A program made the position numbers and the translations under genes. This document shows, piece by piece, positions 51,972-59,894 of a DNA stretch of 59,959 bases. This stretch comes from Bacteroidales bacterium. Its GTDB lineage: Bacteria; Bacteroidota; Bacteroidia; Bacteroidales; UBA932. The DNA lies in contig JAFSOA010000019.1 of NCBI GenBank assembly GCA_017447265.1, positions 1 through 59,959 on the forward strand, read 5' to 3'. Each line of letters begins with the position of its first letter. Within the stretch, counting starts at the first letter, position 1. A model generated the notes under the pieces. The model saw only the letters and a program-made list of their open reading frames with translations, had not been told where the DNA came from and ran no database searches.

Positions 51972-53660
51972 CTACTCCACGACGCGCACCAGGCGGACGG
52001 CGTAACCGCTATAGCGCGTACTATTGACTTGCGATAAACTCGATGGCGTGATAGCGATATTGGTAGCCGTATTGCCTGCAATGTTGCTGTTAGACCAATA
52101 ATAACATCCAACGGAACCAGTCATAAAAACCGTAGTTTGATAGCGCGACCCCGCCGCAGGAAGGAACACGCAGCCGGCATTCTCCATCAGCATCCAGCCT
52201 TCCATGGATACGGTGGCGGTGTAGTTGGAAACGGCATTGAAGGTGCCTGCCGTAAAGCCTGTGCCACTGGGGTGTGTATAGGTGTCGGGGAAGAGGATGA
52301 GTCCTTTGTAGGTGCCGCCAAGTGTCGCCATGGTATAGCGGGCTCCCGCACTCAAACTGTTAGTTACGCTGCGATCCTCGCTGAAAAGGTACATCCACTC
52401 ATTGGCAGTCAGCGTGCGCCACGTGTCGGCGGCATAACTGCCAATGACATTGTGTCCCCAGTCGTGCATCAACGCCTCGCCTGACACATTGCCATAGTCG
52501 GAGTCTGTAGCACTGTTGTTGATGCCGTAGCAGTCGTTGGGTGACGATGCACCGTTCCAGCCGAAGAGATCGACTCGCAGGTAACTTCCGGAGAGGGTCA
52601 TCGGCCCTGTAATCAGTTTGTTACCAGCGGCGTCGCCAACATACATCCACTGGTGGGGCTGGAAGTACCATTCCCAATTGGAGCTTCCCTTATAGGCATA
52701 GAGGTTGCCCTTGGAGAAATACACCTGCTGGGTGTTGCTCACAGAGAACGCCGCCTCCTGGAACTTCAGTGCCTGGCGGGTGATGTTATACACCTTGTCC
52801 GCGAGTGCCTTGCTACCCAGATAGACATTGCGGTCGTCCGTATAGTCCTCGGTGAGGAAGTTCAGGACGTGGTATTTCTCTGCCTTCACGCACACACTGT
52901 AACAAGCAAAGCTGGCTTTGCCCTCGGCATCGGAGGTGATGGTGCCTAAATCGTTCCCGTGCGCATCGAGGGCATTCTCGAAAGAAGTCGAGCGGATATG
53001 GGACACAGCATAAGTGGTGTTGGGCTTCAATCCGCTGATGGTGCAGTTGAAGATGGGGGCGCAGTATTCGTCAGACGAATATCCCGACAAATCCACGCTG
53101 AGCGGGAAACTCTTGGTGCCGCTATTGTAAGTGCCCTGCACACACAGCATCGTTGTCATCAGATCGTTCACTGTGGAGGCCACTCGGCTGCTGTATTCAC
53201 CCCATTTATCGGCACCGACAGTAAAGCCGACGGCATCCTTGTGTACCAAGGTTCCATAGGCAACCGTACACTCGCCCAGCGGGTCGTCGGTGACGAATGT
53301 ATGGGAAGAGGCGTCATACCTGTCCTCGGAACTGTTATAGACATAGACGCTCAGGGCGCCGCTGAAGGAGGCGGTGGTGGCCCCCTCGGCAGGCGTGCCC
53401 ACCATATCCAGATAGCCCGCCACAATCTTTTGTGGGTCTGTACCCGTTATCCTTCCCCAAACATACAGCCGGTCGCCCGTAGTGAAACTAAGCGTACGCG
53501 TGCCGGCCTCCGTCACCACGGCACTGCGGGTCTGGGGCTCTCCCATATTGGCGCCCACGGTAATATGCACCGTCTTCGGCGCCTCGTCCATCAATAAAAC
53601 CTCCTGAGAACAGGCCGTGGCCAATACGAAGGCCAGGCACAGCATCATCTTGCTTTTCAT
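51972..53660 (-). CDS. Lipoprotein with fimbrillin-like head and FISUMP-type C-terminus
   Basis: 562 residues from ATG 53660 (MKSKMMLCLAFVLATAC lipobox). The N-terminal half (ITVGANMGEPQTRSAV, FTTGDRLYVWG, ATASFSGALSVYVYN) resembles fimbrillin/Mfa-like proteins. From about residue 315 comes a FISUMP-like domain: FSKGNLYAYKGSSNWEWYF, TANEWMYLFSEDR, FLPAAGSRY, CYYWSNSNI and the terminal GYAVRLVRVVE. Probably cell-surface exposed; function unknown. A 42-residue protein is encoded 1 bp upstream. Confidence 0.78.
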   Translation of the reverse strand: MKSKMMLCLAFVLATACSQEVLLMDEAPKTVHITVGANMGEPQTRSAVVTEAGTRTLSFTTGDRLYVWGRITGTDPQKIVAGYLDMVGTPAEGATTASFSGALSVYVYNSSEDRYDASSHTFVTDDPLGECTVAYGTLVHKDAVGFTVGADKWGEYSSRVASTVNDLMTTMLCVQGTYNSGTKSFPLSVDLSGYSSDEYCAPIFNCTISGLKPNTTYAVSHIRSTSFENALDAHGNDLGTITSDAEGKASFACYSVCVKAEKYHVLNFLTEDYTDDRNVYLGSKALADKVYNITRQALKFQEAAFSVSNTQQVYFSKGNLYAYKGSSNWEWYFQPHQWMYVGDAAGNKLITGPMTLSGSYLRVDLFGWNGASSPNDCYGINNSATDSDYGNVSGEALMHDWGHNVIGSYAADTWRTLTANEWMYLFSEDRSVTNSLSAGARYTMATLGGTYKGLILFPDTYTHPSGTGFTAGTFNAVSNYTATVSMEGWMLMENAGCVFLPAAGSRYQTTVFMTGSVGCYYWSNSNIAGNTATNIAITPSSLSQVNSTRYSGYAVRLVRVVE

Positions 53661-53661
53661 C

Positions 53662-53790
53662 TTACCAGTCCTCCTGTCCATATTGAACGTTCATCGATGT
53701 GTTTGTACTCGGAGTGCTGGTGCACACGACACCCTCCACCATCAGCTCCACCACATATACCGTGGGGGCACAATAATGCTTCTTTTTCAT
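53662..53790 (-). CDS. Small 42-residue protein ahead of the FISUMP lipoprotein
   Basis: Starts MKKKHYCAPTVYVVELMVEG and ends QYGQEDW. Very short ORFs that open MKKKxYxxP(T/S) and carry a hydrophobic centre are common in Bacteroidales just before fimbrillin-like or FISUMP surface lipoproteins. It is 1 bp from the next start, so translation is probably coupled. No signal peptide or domain is recognised. Confidence 0.6.
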   Translation of the reverse strand: MKKKHYCAPTVYVVELMVEGVVCTSTPSTNTSMNVQYGQEDW

Positions 53791-53819
53791 ATCTTGGTTT
53801 TGCACAAAGGAACAAAAAA

Positions 53820-53838
53820 GCGCCCGTGGGAAGGGCGC
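53820..53838 (-). terminator. Rho-independent terminator after the AraC-type gene
   Basis: On the minus strand GCGCCC / GGGCGC with a 7-nt loop followed by T6G. It ends the AraC-type transcript before the small-protein/FISUMP pair. Confidence 0.8.
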
Positions 53839-53878
53839 AAAACGGAAAAAGGGCTGTCACAAAAAGGAAAAACCGCGT

Positions 53879-54943
53879 CTAGAGGGACTCGGCATAGGCC
53901 GACGGGCTCACCCCCATCACTTCCTTGAAGTTCCGGACGGCTGTCTGGCGGGAACGGTAGCCCGCCCAGAAGTAGAGGTCCTGCAAGCTCTGGTTGGGGC
54001 GGCGGCGCAGCTCTTCGGCAATGAACCCCACCCGCCGGGCATTGATATACTCGGCGCAGGTGGTGTGCGCGTTATCGGCAAACGCCCGCTGCAGATAGAT
54101 TTTGTTGCTGCCCACCAGGCGGCAGAGGCGCTCAACCGAAAGTTCCGGATCCCGCCACACCTCGTTCCGGTCCATCTCAAAGAGGATGCGGCGCCAAAGG
54201 TCGGAGGAAGGAGCCGGCGCCTGTGGTATGGCCGCGTCATCGTCGAGTCTGTCGGTTTGGTCGGCTTTCGGCAGCAGCCTCACCGCCAGCTCGAAATAGG
54301 TATAATGGACAAAGAAGAGGCCCACATACACCTGATGCGCCAGGTGCAGGGGCATCCAAAGCGTCAGCTGATAGCCAAAGTAGAGCACCGCCATCAGCGA
54401 CACGGCCGCCACATAGCGCCGCACCCAGCGGCTGTCGGCACTAGACTCCCGCCAGTTGAACGGAAGCCACTGCAGCAGAATGAGATAGACAATGATGACA
54501 CCCACCGTGAGGAGGCGCCACCAGACGTTGAACTCGGCCAGGTATGTGAAGATTTCTCCGGCATTGGAGAGCACCCGGAAGGGAATCTGCAGCAGATAAG
54601 GCGGAGCCAGGATGGCCCAGGGAAGAAAGAAAAGCAACACCCGCCACAAAGTGAACCACTGCGGACGCATCACCATCACGGGGTAGAAAAAGAAGAGAAT
54701 CATGCACAGCAAGCCCGCGATGCAATGCGCCGGTGAGAGGATTTCCGTGTAAAGGCACGCATCCGGATGGCCGATATAGGCAAAATACTTCCCCACCGAC
54801 CAAACAACGCAGGAAAAGCACACCACCGCCAGCACCGCCCGCGAACGGTCTTTCGTCTGCCTCCGCCGCGCCCACAGCAAGATGCTGCAAGCCAGACAGA
54901 GCGTCAGCTCCACGGTAGTGGCTATGAGAGCGTACTGGAACAC
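53879..54943 (-). CDS. Membrane-anchored AraC-family transcriptional regulator
   Basis: 354 residues. About six to seven hydrophobic helices fill residues 1-225 (for example ATTVELTLCLACSILLWA and VLLFFLPWAILAPPYLL). The C-terminal ~110 residues are an AraC-type double helix-turn-helix: ELSVERLCRLVGSNKIYLQRAF and DLYFWAGYRSRQTAVRNFKEV. Such proteins are thought to sense a ligand at the membrane and bind DNA directly. The FISUMP lipoprotein pair next to it on the same strand is a plausible target (inference). Confidence 0.88.
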   Translation of the reverse strand: MFQYALIATTVELTLCLACSILLWARRRQTKDRSRAVLAVVCFSCVVWSVGKYFAYIGHPDACLYTEILSPAHCIAGLLCMILFFFYPVMVMRPQWFTLWRVLLFFLPWAILAPPYLLQIPFRVLSNAGEIFTYLAEFNVWWRLLTVGVIIVYLILLQWLPFNWRESSADSRWVRRYVAAVSLMAVLYFGYQLTLWMPLHLAHQVYVGLFFVHYTYFELAVRLLPKADQTDRLDDDAAIPQAPAPSSDLWRRILFEMDRNEVWRDPELSVERLCRLVGSNKIYLQRAFADNAHTTCAEYINARRVGFIAEELRRRPNQSLQDLYFWAGYRSRQTAVRNFKEVMGVSPSAYAESL

Positions 54944-55027
54944 CCTGCCAAGTTACAGAATTCCGCGAACTTCAGCAAATGCCGCCTGTACACTTTTCTG
55001 ACTCACGAACGCTATTTTGACGTCGAT

Positions 55028-55064
55028 AAACGTTTTAAACGGATATAAACGTTTAAAAACGTTT
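55028..55064. promoter_or_regulatory. Helically phased AAACGTTT operator array
   Basis: Palindromes AAACGTTT at 55028-55035, 55047-55054 and 55057-55064, plus a half site AAACGG at 55037-55042. Starts are spaced 9, 10 and 10 bp. The array lies in the 171-bp gap between the AraC-type gene and the gene at 55115. Confidence 0.6.
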
Positions 55065-55114
55065 ACCCTATTGCTATTTCCACATTTCCGGCGGACCTTT
55101 GCCCCAAAAGAGCC

Positions 55115-55507
55115 ATGGCCCGTTCACGGAAACAATACCGCCTCGTCCCCGGCCAACACCCGGGTTACTTCCATCTTCCAGACGGAAGCGCAACGGTATA
55201 CCTCAATCCCGTTGAACGCACGCTCTACACGCTCTTCCTAAAACACCCCGAAGGCATCCTTGCCAATGCCCTCCCCTTATACAGGCAAGATCTCCGCACG
55301 CTCTATTCGCACGAATCTGTTTATGATAACAAACGCCTGATGGAAGACACAATGGCCTCCCTTTGCGACGAATCCCATACCGTCTTCTACAGCACGGTCT
55401 CCCGCATCAAAAAGAAATTCATCACCGCCCTCGGCACCCGCAAGGCCGCCCCCTATCTCATCAAACGCGACAAAACCGGCCTGTACAAAACCCGCGCGAC
55501 GCTATAG
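55115..55507 (+). CDS. Hypothetical basic protein, possible winged-helix DNA-binding
   Basis: 130 residues, strongly basic. The C-terminal part (YDNKRLMEDTMASLCDESHTVFYSTVSRIKKKFITALGTRKAAPYLIKRD) resembles a response-regulator-type winged helix in outline: helices, then a terminal hairpin ending YLIKRDKTGLYKT. The N-terminal half is unrecognised. The phased operator array lies 51 bp upstream and may be its own. Its stop and that of the convergent phosphoesterase share the palindrome CTATAG. Confidence 0.6.
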   Translation: MARSRKQYRLVPGQHPGYFHLPDGSATVYLNPVERTLYTLFLKHPEGILANALPLYRQDLRTLYSHESVYDNKRLMEDTMASLCDESHTVFYSTVSRIKKKFITALGTRKAAPYLIKRDKTGLYKTRATL

Positions 55508-56272
55508 AACCTCGATTATCGCATCTTTCACATAATCCTTTTGCTCTCCGTAGCAAACATAGCCCAACTGGTTACACAGCAATACGGTATCCCCTATCTT
55601 TGTTCCTGATCCACCAGCGTAATGTGTATGACCATAGATCCAATAGCCTACGCCTGAAGTCTCTATAAACGCGTCCAGGTCCACCTGGAAGGCCGAGTTC
55701 AACGCCCCGCCGGGACATCCATTGAACACTTGCCGCATTGTCGGGCAATGGTGCGTCACGACCACTTTATGAGCTGCCGTTGATGCCGCCAACGCTCCCG
55801 AAAGCCACTCCATACACTGCCCGTGAAGCCCGTCCACATCATTCGCAAAGAAGCTTTTCCCATTTAGACGGCAATATCGATAATCGTTCATCCCCTGCTG
55901 CACCGTCCACAGCCGCGTCGGATCAATCTTCGTCCAAAGCGTCGTGAGAAACAGCTCAGTATCTCCTAATACGATGCTCCGGTTGTTCAAGTAGCGCACA
56001 TTCGGTCGTACCTCTAACTCATAATCGCCCATCGTCCGGCCAATATCAAATCCGCCATAGAACTCATGGTTTCCCGGCACGACAAAAGTCTCCCGAAAGT
56101 GCTCCGCACACCAGTCCCAAAACGGCCGCTTCCACATCTTCCGGTCCGCCAGGTACGAAACATCCCCCGCCAGCACCAGCACATCGCCAACCGGCTCGAT
56201 GCCGCCGTGCTCAATGAAACTCTTATTCTCTGCAAACTCCAGATGCAGATCCGATGCGTATTGTATCTTCAT
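55502..56272 (-). CDS. Calcineurin-like metallophosphoesterase
   Basis: 256 residues. Binuclear-metal motifs in order: YASDLHLEF (DxH), LVLAGDVSYLAD (GDxxD-like), VVPGNHEFYGG (GNHE), VVTHHCPTM (H), and YWIYGHTHYA (GHxH). The substrate could be a nucleotide, phospholipid or phosphoprotein. It lies 4 bp after the large unknown gene and is probably co-transcribed with it. Confidence 0.92.
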   Translation of the reverse strand: MKIQYASDLHLEFAENKSFIEHGGIEPVGDVLVLAGDVSYLADRKMWKRPFWDWCAEHFRETFVVPGNHEFYGGFDIGRTMGDYELEVRPNVRYLNNRSIVLGDTELFLTTLWTKIDPTRLWTVQQGMNDYRYCRLNGKSFFANDVDGLHGQCMEWLSGALAASTAAHKVVVTHHCPTMRQVFNGCPGGALNSAFQVDLDAFIETSGVGYWIYGHTHYAGGSGTKIGDTVLLCNQLGYVCYGEQKDYVKDAIIEVL

Positions 56273-56276
56273 AGTC

Positions 56277-57917
56277 TTATTCCTTTATCTCCTTCGCAAA
56301 CATCCTCAGCACTGCCAGCATGGCCTCATTGGCCGGCATAAACCCCTCATCTCTTATCTGGATCTTCTCATCCCCCTTTTTCCAGCCATACAGATAGATG
56401 TGCTGATGGTCACTATAGTCACCAATCCCCACACCTACCCCGTACTTTTCCTCCAGCCGCTCCAATATCTTACACACCGTCATCGGTTCGGAAACCTCAT
56501 CCCGGATGGGGTCATACGCCGAATCCTCCAGCGGAACAACCTCATCCAGCGCCACCTGCACCTCCGGATCCCATTCTGCCAGCGACACAATCTCATCATA
56601 CTGTTCCCGCGTAATCTCGTCTCCGTTCCCCAAGTAGCACTCGTACGGCAAGTCAAACACGCTTCCTTCTTCGTGATGATTCAGGTAGTCGTGAAAGGTG
56701 TGGGGCGTCAGCTTCACATAGTCCTTGGCCTCCAGAATATCCAGCATCTTCTGCGCATTGTACAGCAGCAGCGGTGCACCAGCCTCGTATAGTGCCAGCG
56801 CAATCTCGCAGCCGGCATCCACCCAGGCCGAGTAACTCACGCCAAAGCTAATCAGCCAGCGTCCGGGCGTATAATAATCCACGGCATGCACATCGACGCG
56901 CGACAGCCCCAGTTCCCCATAATGGTCGAAGGCCATCTCCTTGAACGCCTCCTCGCTGTCGAAATCCGTCTCGTCGGTAATCTCACTGTGCCGGCCGAGC
57001 TGGTATCGACGATAGAACTCGATGTCCGACAGGGAAGATGCCTCAGCTAAGTACTCGGCATACTCCTCTCGCTCCCTTCTACTCCGACGCATCAAATGCC
57101 GGAAATGCTCCTTGTAAGCCATATACGCCACCCGGAAATACTTGGCATAGATCCGGATGCTCATGTGGGGCAAGGGCTCCCGATAACAAGCCGGCAAAGT
57201 CACATTCTCCGTTGACACCCCCGGTTTCTCCAGCTTATTGCCCACCCATCTGGGCTCCGTCATCCGATAAATCTTCTCATTCTCGATGCACTCCTTCAGC
57301 ATCTTGATGACCTTCTTCACATTCCTGGGCCTGCGCCTTTGCCACGGCACTATCCGGTCCAAGTCCTTACGGGCAATCCTTCCCGTCCGCTGCCGCTTAG
57401 GCAGATGCTCATCCACATAGCGGTTGTACGCCTCCACGTCAGCCGCAATCACCGGCACCTTCTCCCGCAGGAACTCCGCCAGCGGCTCCAGCAGCCACTC
57501 CATATCCTCCTTCCAGGCGTGCTTGTCGTCATCGTCGTGAATCTGGCACCACCAATGGTCATTCTCCACCATATGCAAATACGTGTGACCTTTGTACCGG
57601 GACACGGACAGGTGATACCACTGCGACGCCATCGGATAGTTCGCCTTCCACTCCTTCAGATAGTCCGCGCGCGTGTTGATGTCCTCGTCCCAGCACTTCA
57701 TATCCCGGAACGACGCCCAGTCCGACGGCTTCCCCCTTGGCACCTCAATCCACAGCGAATGCCGATAATCGTCCCCCGAAGGTGCAAACACATTCAACAG
57801 TTCACGCATTTCAAACAGCAACTCCCGCGAACGCCCGTTCACGCAAGTCCCGTTCAGATTCTGATTCCCATGCCCTGCCCGCTCCATCAGCGGCACAGTC
57901 AGTTTAACCCTTTTCAT
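56277..57917 (-). CDS. Hypothetical protein, 546 residues
   Basis: Not recognised. ATG 57917 (MKRVKLTVPLMERAGHGNQN) has a strong AAGGAGG-type ribosome site and a full promoter, so it is preferred over the open frame starting at 58022. The protein is soluble and charged, with a basic middle (KRQRTGRIARKDLDRIVPWQRRR to about 240) and an acidic C-terminal half; tryptophan and tyrosine are frequent. No catalytic motif stands out. Co-transcribed with a metallophosphoesterase and divergent from a cluster of small unknown genes. Confidence 0.75.
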   Translation of the reverse strand: MKRVKLTVPLMERAGHGNQNLNGTCVNGRSRELLFEMRELLNVFAPSGDDYRHSLWIEVPRGKPSDWASFRDMKCWDEDINTRADYLKEWKANYPMASQWYHLSVSRYKGHTYLHMVENDHWWCQIHDDDDKHAWKEDMEWLLEPLAEFLREKVPVIAADVEAYNRYVDEHLPKRQRTGRIARKDLDRIVPWQRRRPRNVKKVIKMLKECIENEKIYRMTEPRWVGNKLEKPGVSTENVTLPACYREPLPHMSIRIYAKYFRVAYMAYKEHFRHLMRRSRREREEYAEYLAEASSLSDIEFYRRYQLGRHSEITDETDFDSEEAFKEMAFDHYGELGLSRVDVHAVDYYTPGRWLISFGVSYSAWVDAGCEIALALYEAGAPLLLYNAQKMLDILEAKDYVKLTPHTFHDYLNHHEEGSVFDLPYECYLGNGDEITREQYDEIVSLAEWDPEVQVALDEVVPLEDSAYDPIRDEVSEPMTVCKILERLEEKYGVGVGIGDYSDHQHIYLYGWKKGDEKIQIRDEGFMPANEAMLAVLRMFAKEIKE

Positions 57918-57933
57918 ACGTCCTCCTTTTTCG

Positions 57934-57965
57934 CAAAGGTACGCCCGCTGAAGGCCTCCTGCAAA
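57934..57965 (-). promoter_or_regulatory. Promoter of the 546-residue gene (-33/-7)
   Basis: Minus strand TTTG (57962-57965), exactly 20 bp, TACCTTTG (57934-57941). The -33 box is the end of the palindrome at 57962-57990. Confidence 0.8.
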
Positions 57966-57990
57966 TCTTTGCAAGGTTTGCAAAGATTTG
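57962..57990. promoter_or_regulatory. Perfect palindrome spanning two divergent -33 boxes
   Basis: Arms CAAATCTTTGCAA and TTGCAAAGATTTG (13 bp each) with a 3-bp centre GGT. Its two ends supply the TTTG boxes of both divergent promoters. Confidence 0.8.
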
Positions 57991-58018
57991 GAAACCGCCT
58001 CACACAACCCTATTTTTG
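57987..58018 (+). promoter_or_regulatory. Promoter of the small-gene cluster (-33/-7)
   Basis: TTTG (57987-57990), exactly 20 bp, TATTTTTG (58011-58018), 16 nt before the ATG at 58035. Confidence 0.8.
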
Positions 58019-58034
58019 TCAAAAATAAACGACT

Positions 58035-58382
58035 ATGTTACCTACCCGAGAACAATTCAAAGAGTTTATGGCATACGTGCAGAATGCACAGAAGAAAGAA
58101 GACAAAGTGAATGATGCCTTTGAGCTCATTTGGGACGATGACCAGGCGCAACACGTCCCGTTCTATATCTCTCCCTGGTGGAAAGTGGTCAGATATGCTT
58201 TCTGCCTCTTGTTCAACCTGGAATTTAATAAACTGGGAATCGATGATGTACTGGAATGGTGGCTGGAAGAGGCCCCCAAAGGCGAGGCAAAATACTGGAT
58301 TGACAAGAAAGAATACAACGTCAGTGACATCGACGCCTTCTACGACTACCTGGTAGACTTGGCAAAAGAACCTCAACCGTAG
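58035..58382 (+). CDS. Hypothetical protein, 115 residues
   Basis: Not recognised. Acidic, helical and rich in tryptophan and phenylalanine (PFYISPWWKVVRYAFCLLFNLEFN, DDVLEWWLEE). No signal peptide. First gene of a compact unknown cluster with a consensus promoter. Confidence 0.7.
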   Translation: MLPTREQFKEFMAYVQNAQKKEDKVNDAFELIWDDDQAQHVPFYISPWWKVVRYAFCLLFNLEFNKLGIDDVLEWWLEEAPKGEAKYWIDKKEYNVSDIDAFYDYLVDLAKEPQP

Positions 58383-58387
58383 TAGTT

Positions 58388-58753
58388 ATGGAAGAGGAAC
58401 AGAAAGACAATCAGGCAATAGACAATCTGGTAGATCATTTGAAGCCGCTCGTGGAGCATATGAAACACATCCACGACATGGCCGTCGTCGCATATACCCC
58501 ATTGGTCGATGACCTATGCAACCGCAAAGCGACACAAAACGAAGAAGAGTGGATGCTAGACTGGCTACTAATGTACGCTGGCGACGACCGGATGTTACAG
58601 CTTTACAAACGCGTTTGCCGGGCATACTGGCAGGTGTATCCCGACTCCATTGCTTTCTACATCATGGAGTATCGAAAGGAGTATGACCCGGAAAGCCTGA
58701 TTGGGACAAAGTATGAATACCTCCTACATGAGAACAAATATGATGAAGAATGA
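58388..58753 (+). CDS. Hypothetical protein, 121 residues
   Basis: Not recognised. Helical and acidic (NLVDHLKPLVEHMKHIHDMA, EEWMLDWLLMYAGDDRMLQLYKRVCRAYWQVYP). 5 bp after the previous gene; the stop overlaps the next start (ATGA). Confidence 0.7.
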   Translation: MEEEQKDNQAIDNLVDHLKPLVEHMKHIHDMAVVAYTPLVDDLCNRKATQNEEEWMLDWLLMYAGDDRMLQLYKRVCRAYWQVYPDSIAFYIMEYRKEYDPESLIGTKYEYLLHENKYDEE

Positions 58754-59031
58754 GAACGATGAAAGAGAATCTAATTGACAAGTTCCACGAAGCAGACATG
58801 CTCTACTTCGTACTTGGTTCCCTCATAAGTACCGATTCCCTGATAGATTTCGAAGCTTGTCACAAAGCCTTGGACTGTCTGGAGAATTTCAAACGGGATT
58901 TTGAGACTTCAACGCTAAAGGATGATCCTAAACTCAAGTCTTTCCTGAACAATGCTGAGAGCATCATCAAGCGAGACATGCAGTATTTCAAAGAAAAAGC
59001 AACAAACCAATTACGAGACAAATCATTATGA
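58750..59031 (+). CDS. Hypothetical protein, 93 residues
   Basis: Not recognised. Helical and charged. ATG 58750 or 58759 could be used. Overlaps its neighbours by 4 bp on both sides, which indicates a translationally coupled operon. Confidence 0.65.
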   Translation: MRTMKENLIDKFHEADMLYFVLGSLISTDSLIDFEACHKALDCLENFKRDFETSTLKDDPKLKSFLNNAESIIKRDMQYFKEKATNQLRDKSL

Positions 59032-59426
59032 GCGGAGGAGCATTTGACTACCAACAATACCACATCGAAGAAATTGCCGACGAAATTGAGCAAGAGATTA
59101 TAAAGGCGGGACGAGAAATTCCACAAGAGATATGGACAAAAAATCACTGGTACGCAAGTTCGTTTGACAATTCGGACAGGACATATCCCACCTATGAGCG
59201 AAAGACCATCGATATCATGAAACGAGCTGTATATGTGTTGCGGATGGCATACATTTACGCGAAACGCGTAGACTGGATGCTCTCTGGTGACGATAGCGAA
59301 GAATCTCTAGCCAAGCGCTTGGACGAAGAACTGCGGTCACTCAAGGCCAAGTACCCCGGCGGCAAGTTTACCTTCAAAGAGAAGGACGTTTACTTTGATA
59401 AGGAGTGTGAGCGGTTTATGCTATAA
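59028..59426 (+). CDS. Hypothetical protein, 132 residues (MSGGAFDY type)
   Basis: Opens MSGGAFDYQQYHIEEIADEI, a start seen in a widespread group of small uncharacterised proteins of Bacteroidetes and phages. Helical throughout, then KYPGGKFTFKEKDVYFDKE. Last member of the four-gene cluster. It is followed by 206 bp without a gene, holding a GGCC-AAA-GGCC hairpin (59546-59560) and the next promoter. Confidence 0.72.
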   Translation: MSGGAFDYQQYHIEEIADEIEQEIIKAGREIPQEIWTKNHWYASSFDNSDRTYPTYERKTIDIMKRAVYVLRMAYIYAKRVDWMLSGDDSEESLAKRLDEELRSLKAKYPGGKFTFKEKDVYFDKECERFML

Positions 59427-59568
59427 GATGATTGCGGCGAAGGTGCCCAGGGACTGGAGCCAAGCTGGCGTGACCAATCGGGAACGCGATCTTGACCGCT
59501 TTCCATATGGACGGGAAGGGTGCGCAAACTACCGGGGGATTAATTCGGCCAAAGGCCGACCGCATTTA

Positions 59569-59600
59569 TTTGCTCTTCTGCCAAGAAGTTTCTATCTTTG
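59569..59600 (+). promoter_or_regulatory. Promoter of the DUF4160/DUF2442 pair (-33/-7)
   Basis: TTTG (59569-59572), exactly 20 bp, TATCTTTG (59593-59600), 32 nt before the ATG at 59633. Confidence 0.8.
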
Positions 59601-59632
59601 CATCAGTCAGGGCACAAGTCCTGCGGAAAACG

Positions 59633-59890
59633 ATGCCTGAGATTAGTTCATTTTACGGAATCATCATCTCGATGTTCTTCAGCGACCACAACCCGCCGCA
59701 CTTCCATGTGAAGTACCAGGGGTATGAAGCCACGATAGACATCGCGACGGGAACCGTGAAGGGGCAACTTCCTCGCCGGGCCCTCAATATGGTTTACGAG
59801 TGGCTGGACCAGCACAAAGACGAACTGATGGCCAACTGGGAGAAGATGGAGAGATCCCAGCCGTTTGACAAAATTAAGCCTTTGGAGTAA
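59633..59890 (+). CDS. DUF4160 domain protein
   Basis: 85 residues, full length for the family: MPEISSFYGIIISMFFSDHN, PPHFHVKYQGYEATIDI and RALNMVYEWLDQHKDEL. ATG 59633 follows a perfect promoter; the longer open frame runs back through it. The family is uncharacterised and is very often followed by a DUF2442 gene, as here. A toxin-antitoxin-like role has been suggested by that pairing, but it is not shown by the sequence. Confidence 0.88.
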   Translation: MPEISSFYGIIISMFFSDHNPPHFHVKYQGYEATIDIATGTVKGQLPRRALNMVYEWLDQHKDELMANWEKMERSQPFDKIKPLE

Positions 59891-59894
59891 ACGA

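Noticed and set aside
53657-53860. 67-residue minus-strand frame MTALFPFCALPTG
   Set aside because: It starts inside the terminator region and runs out of frame with the 42-residue ORF, which fits the expected start and coupling better.
59395-59640. 81-residue plus-strand frame after the MSGGAFDY gene
   Set aside because: It overlaps the promoter and start of the DUF4160 gene and shows no conserved features.
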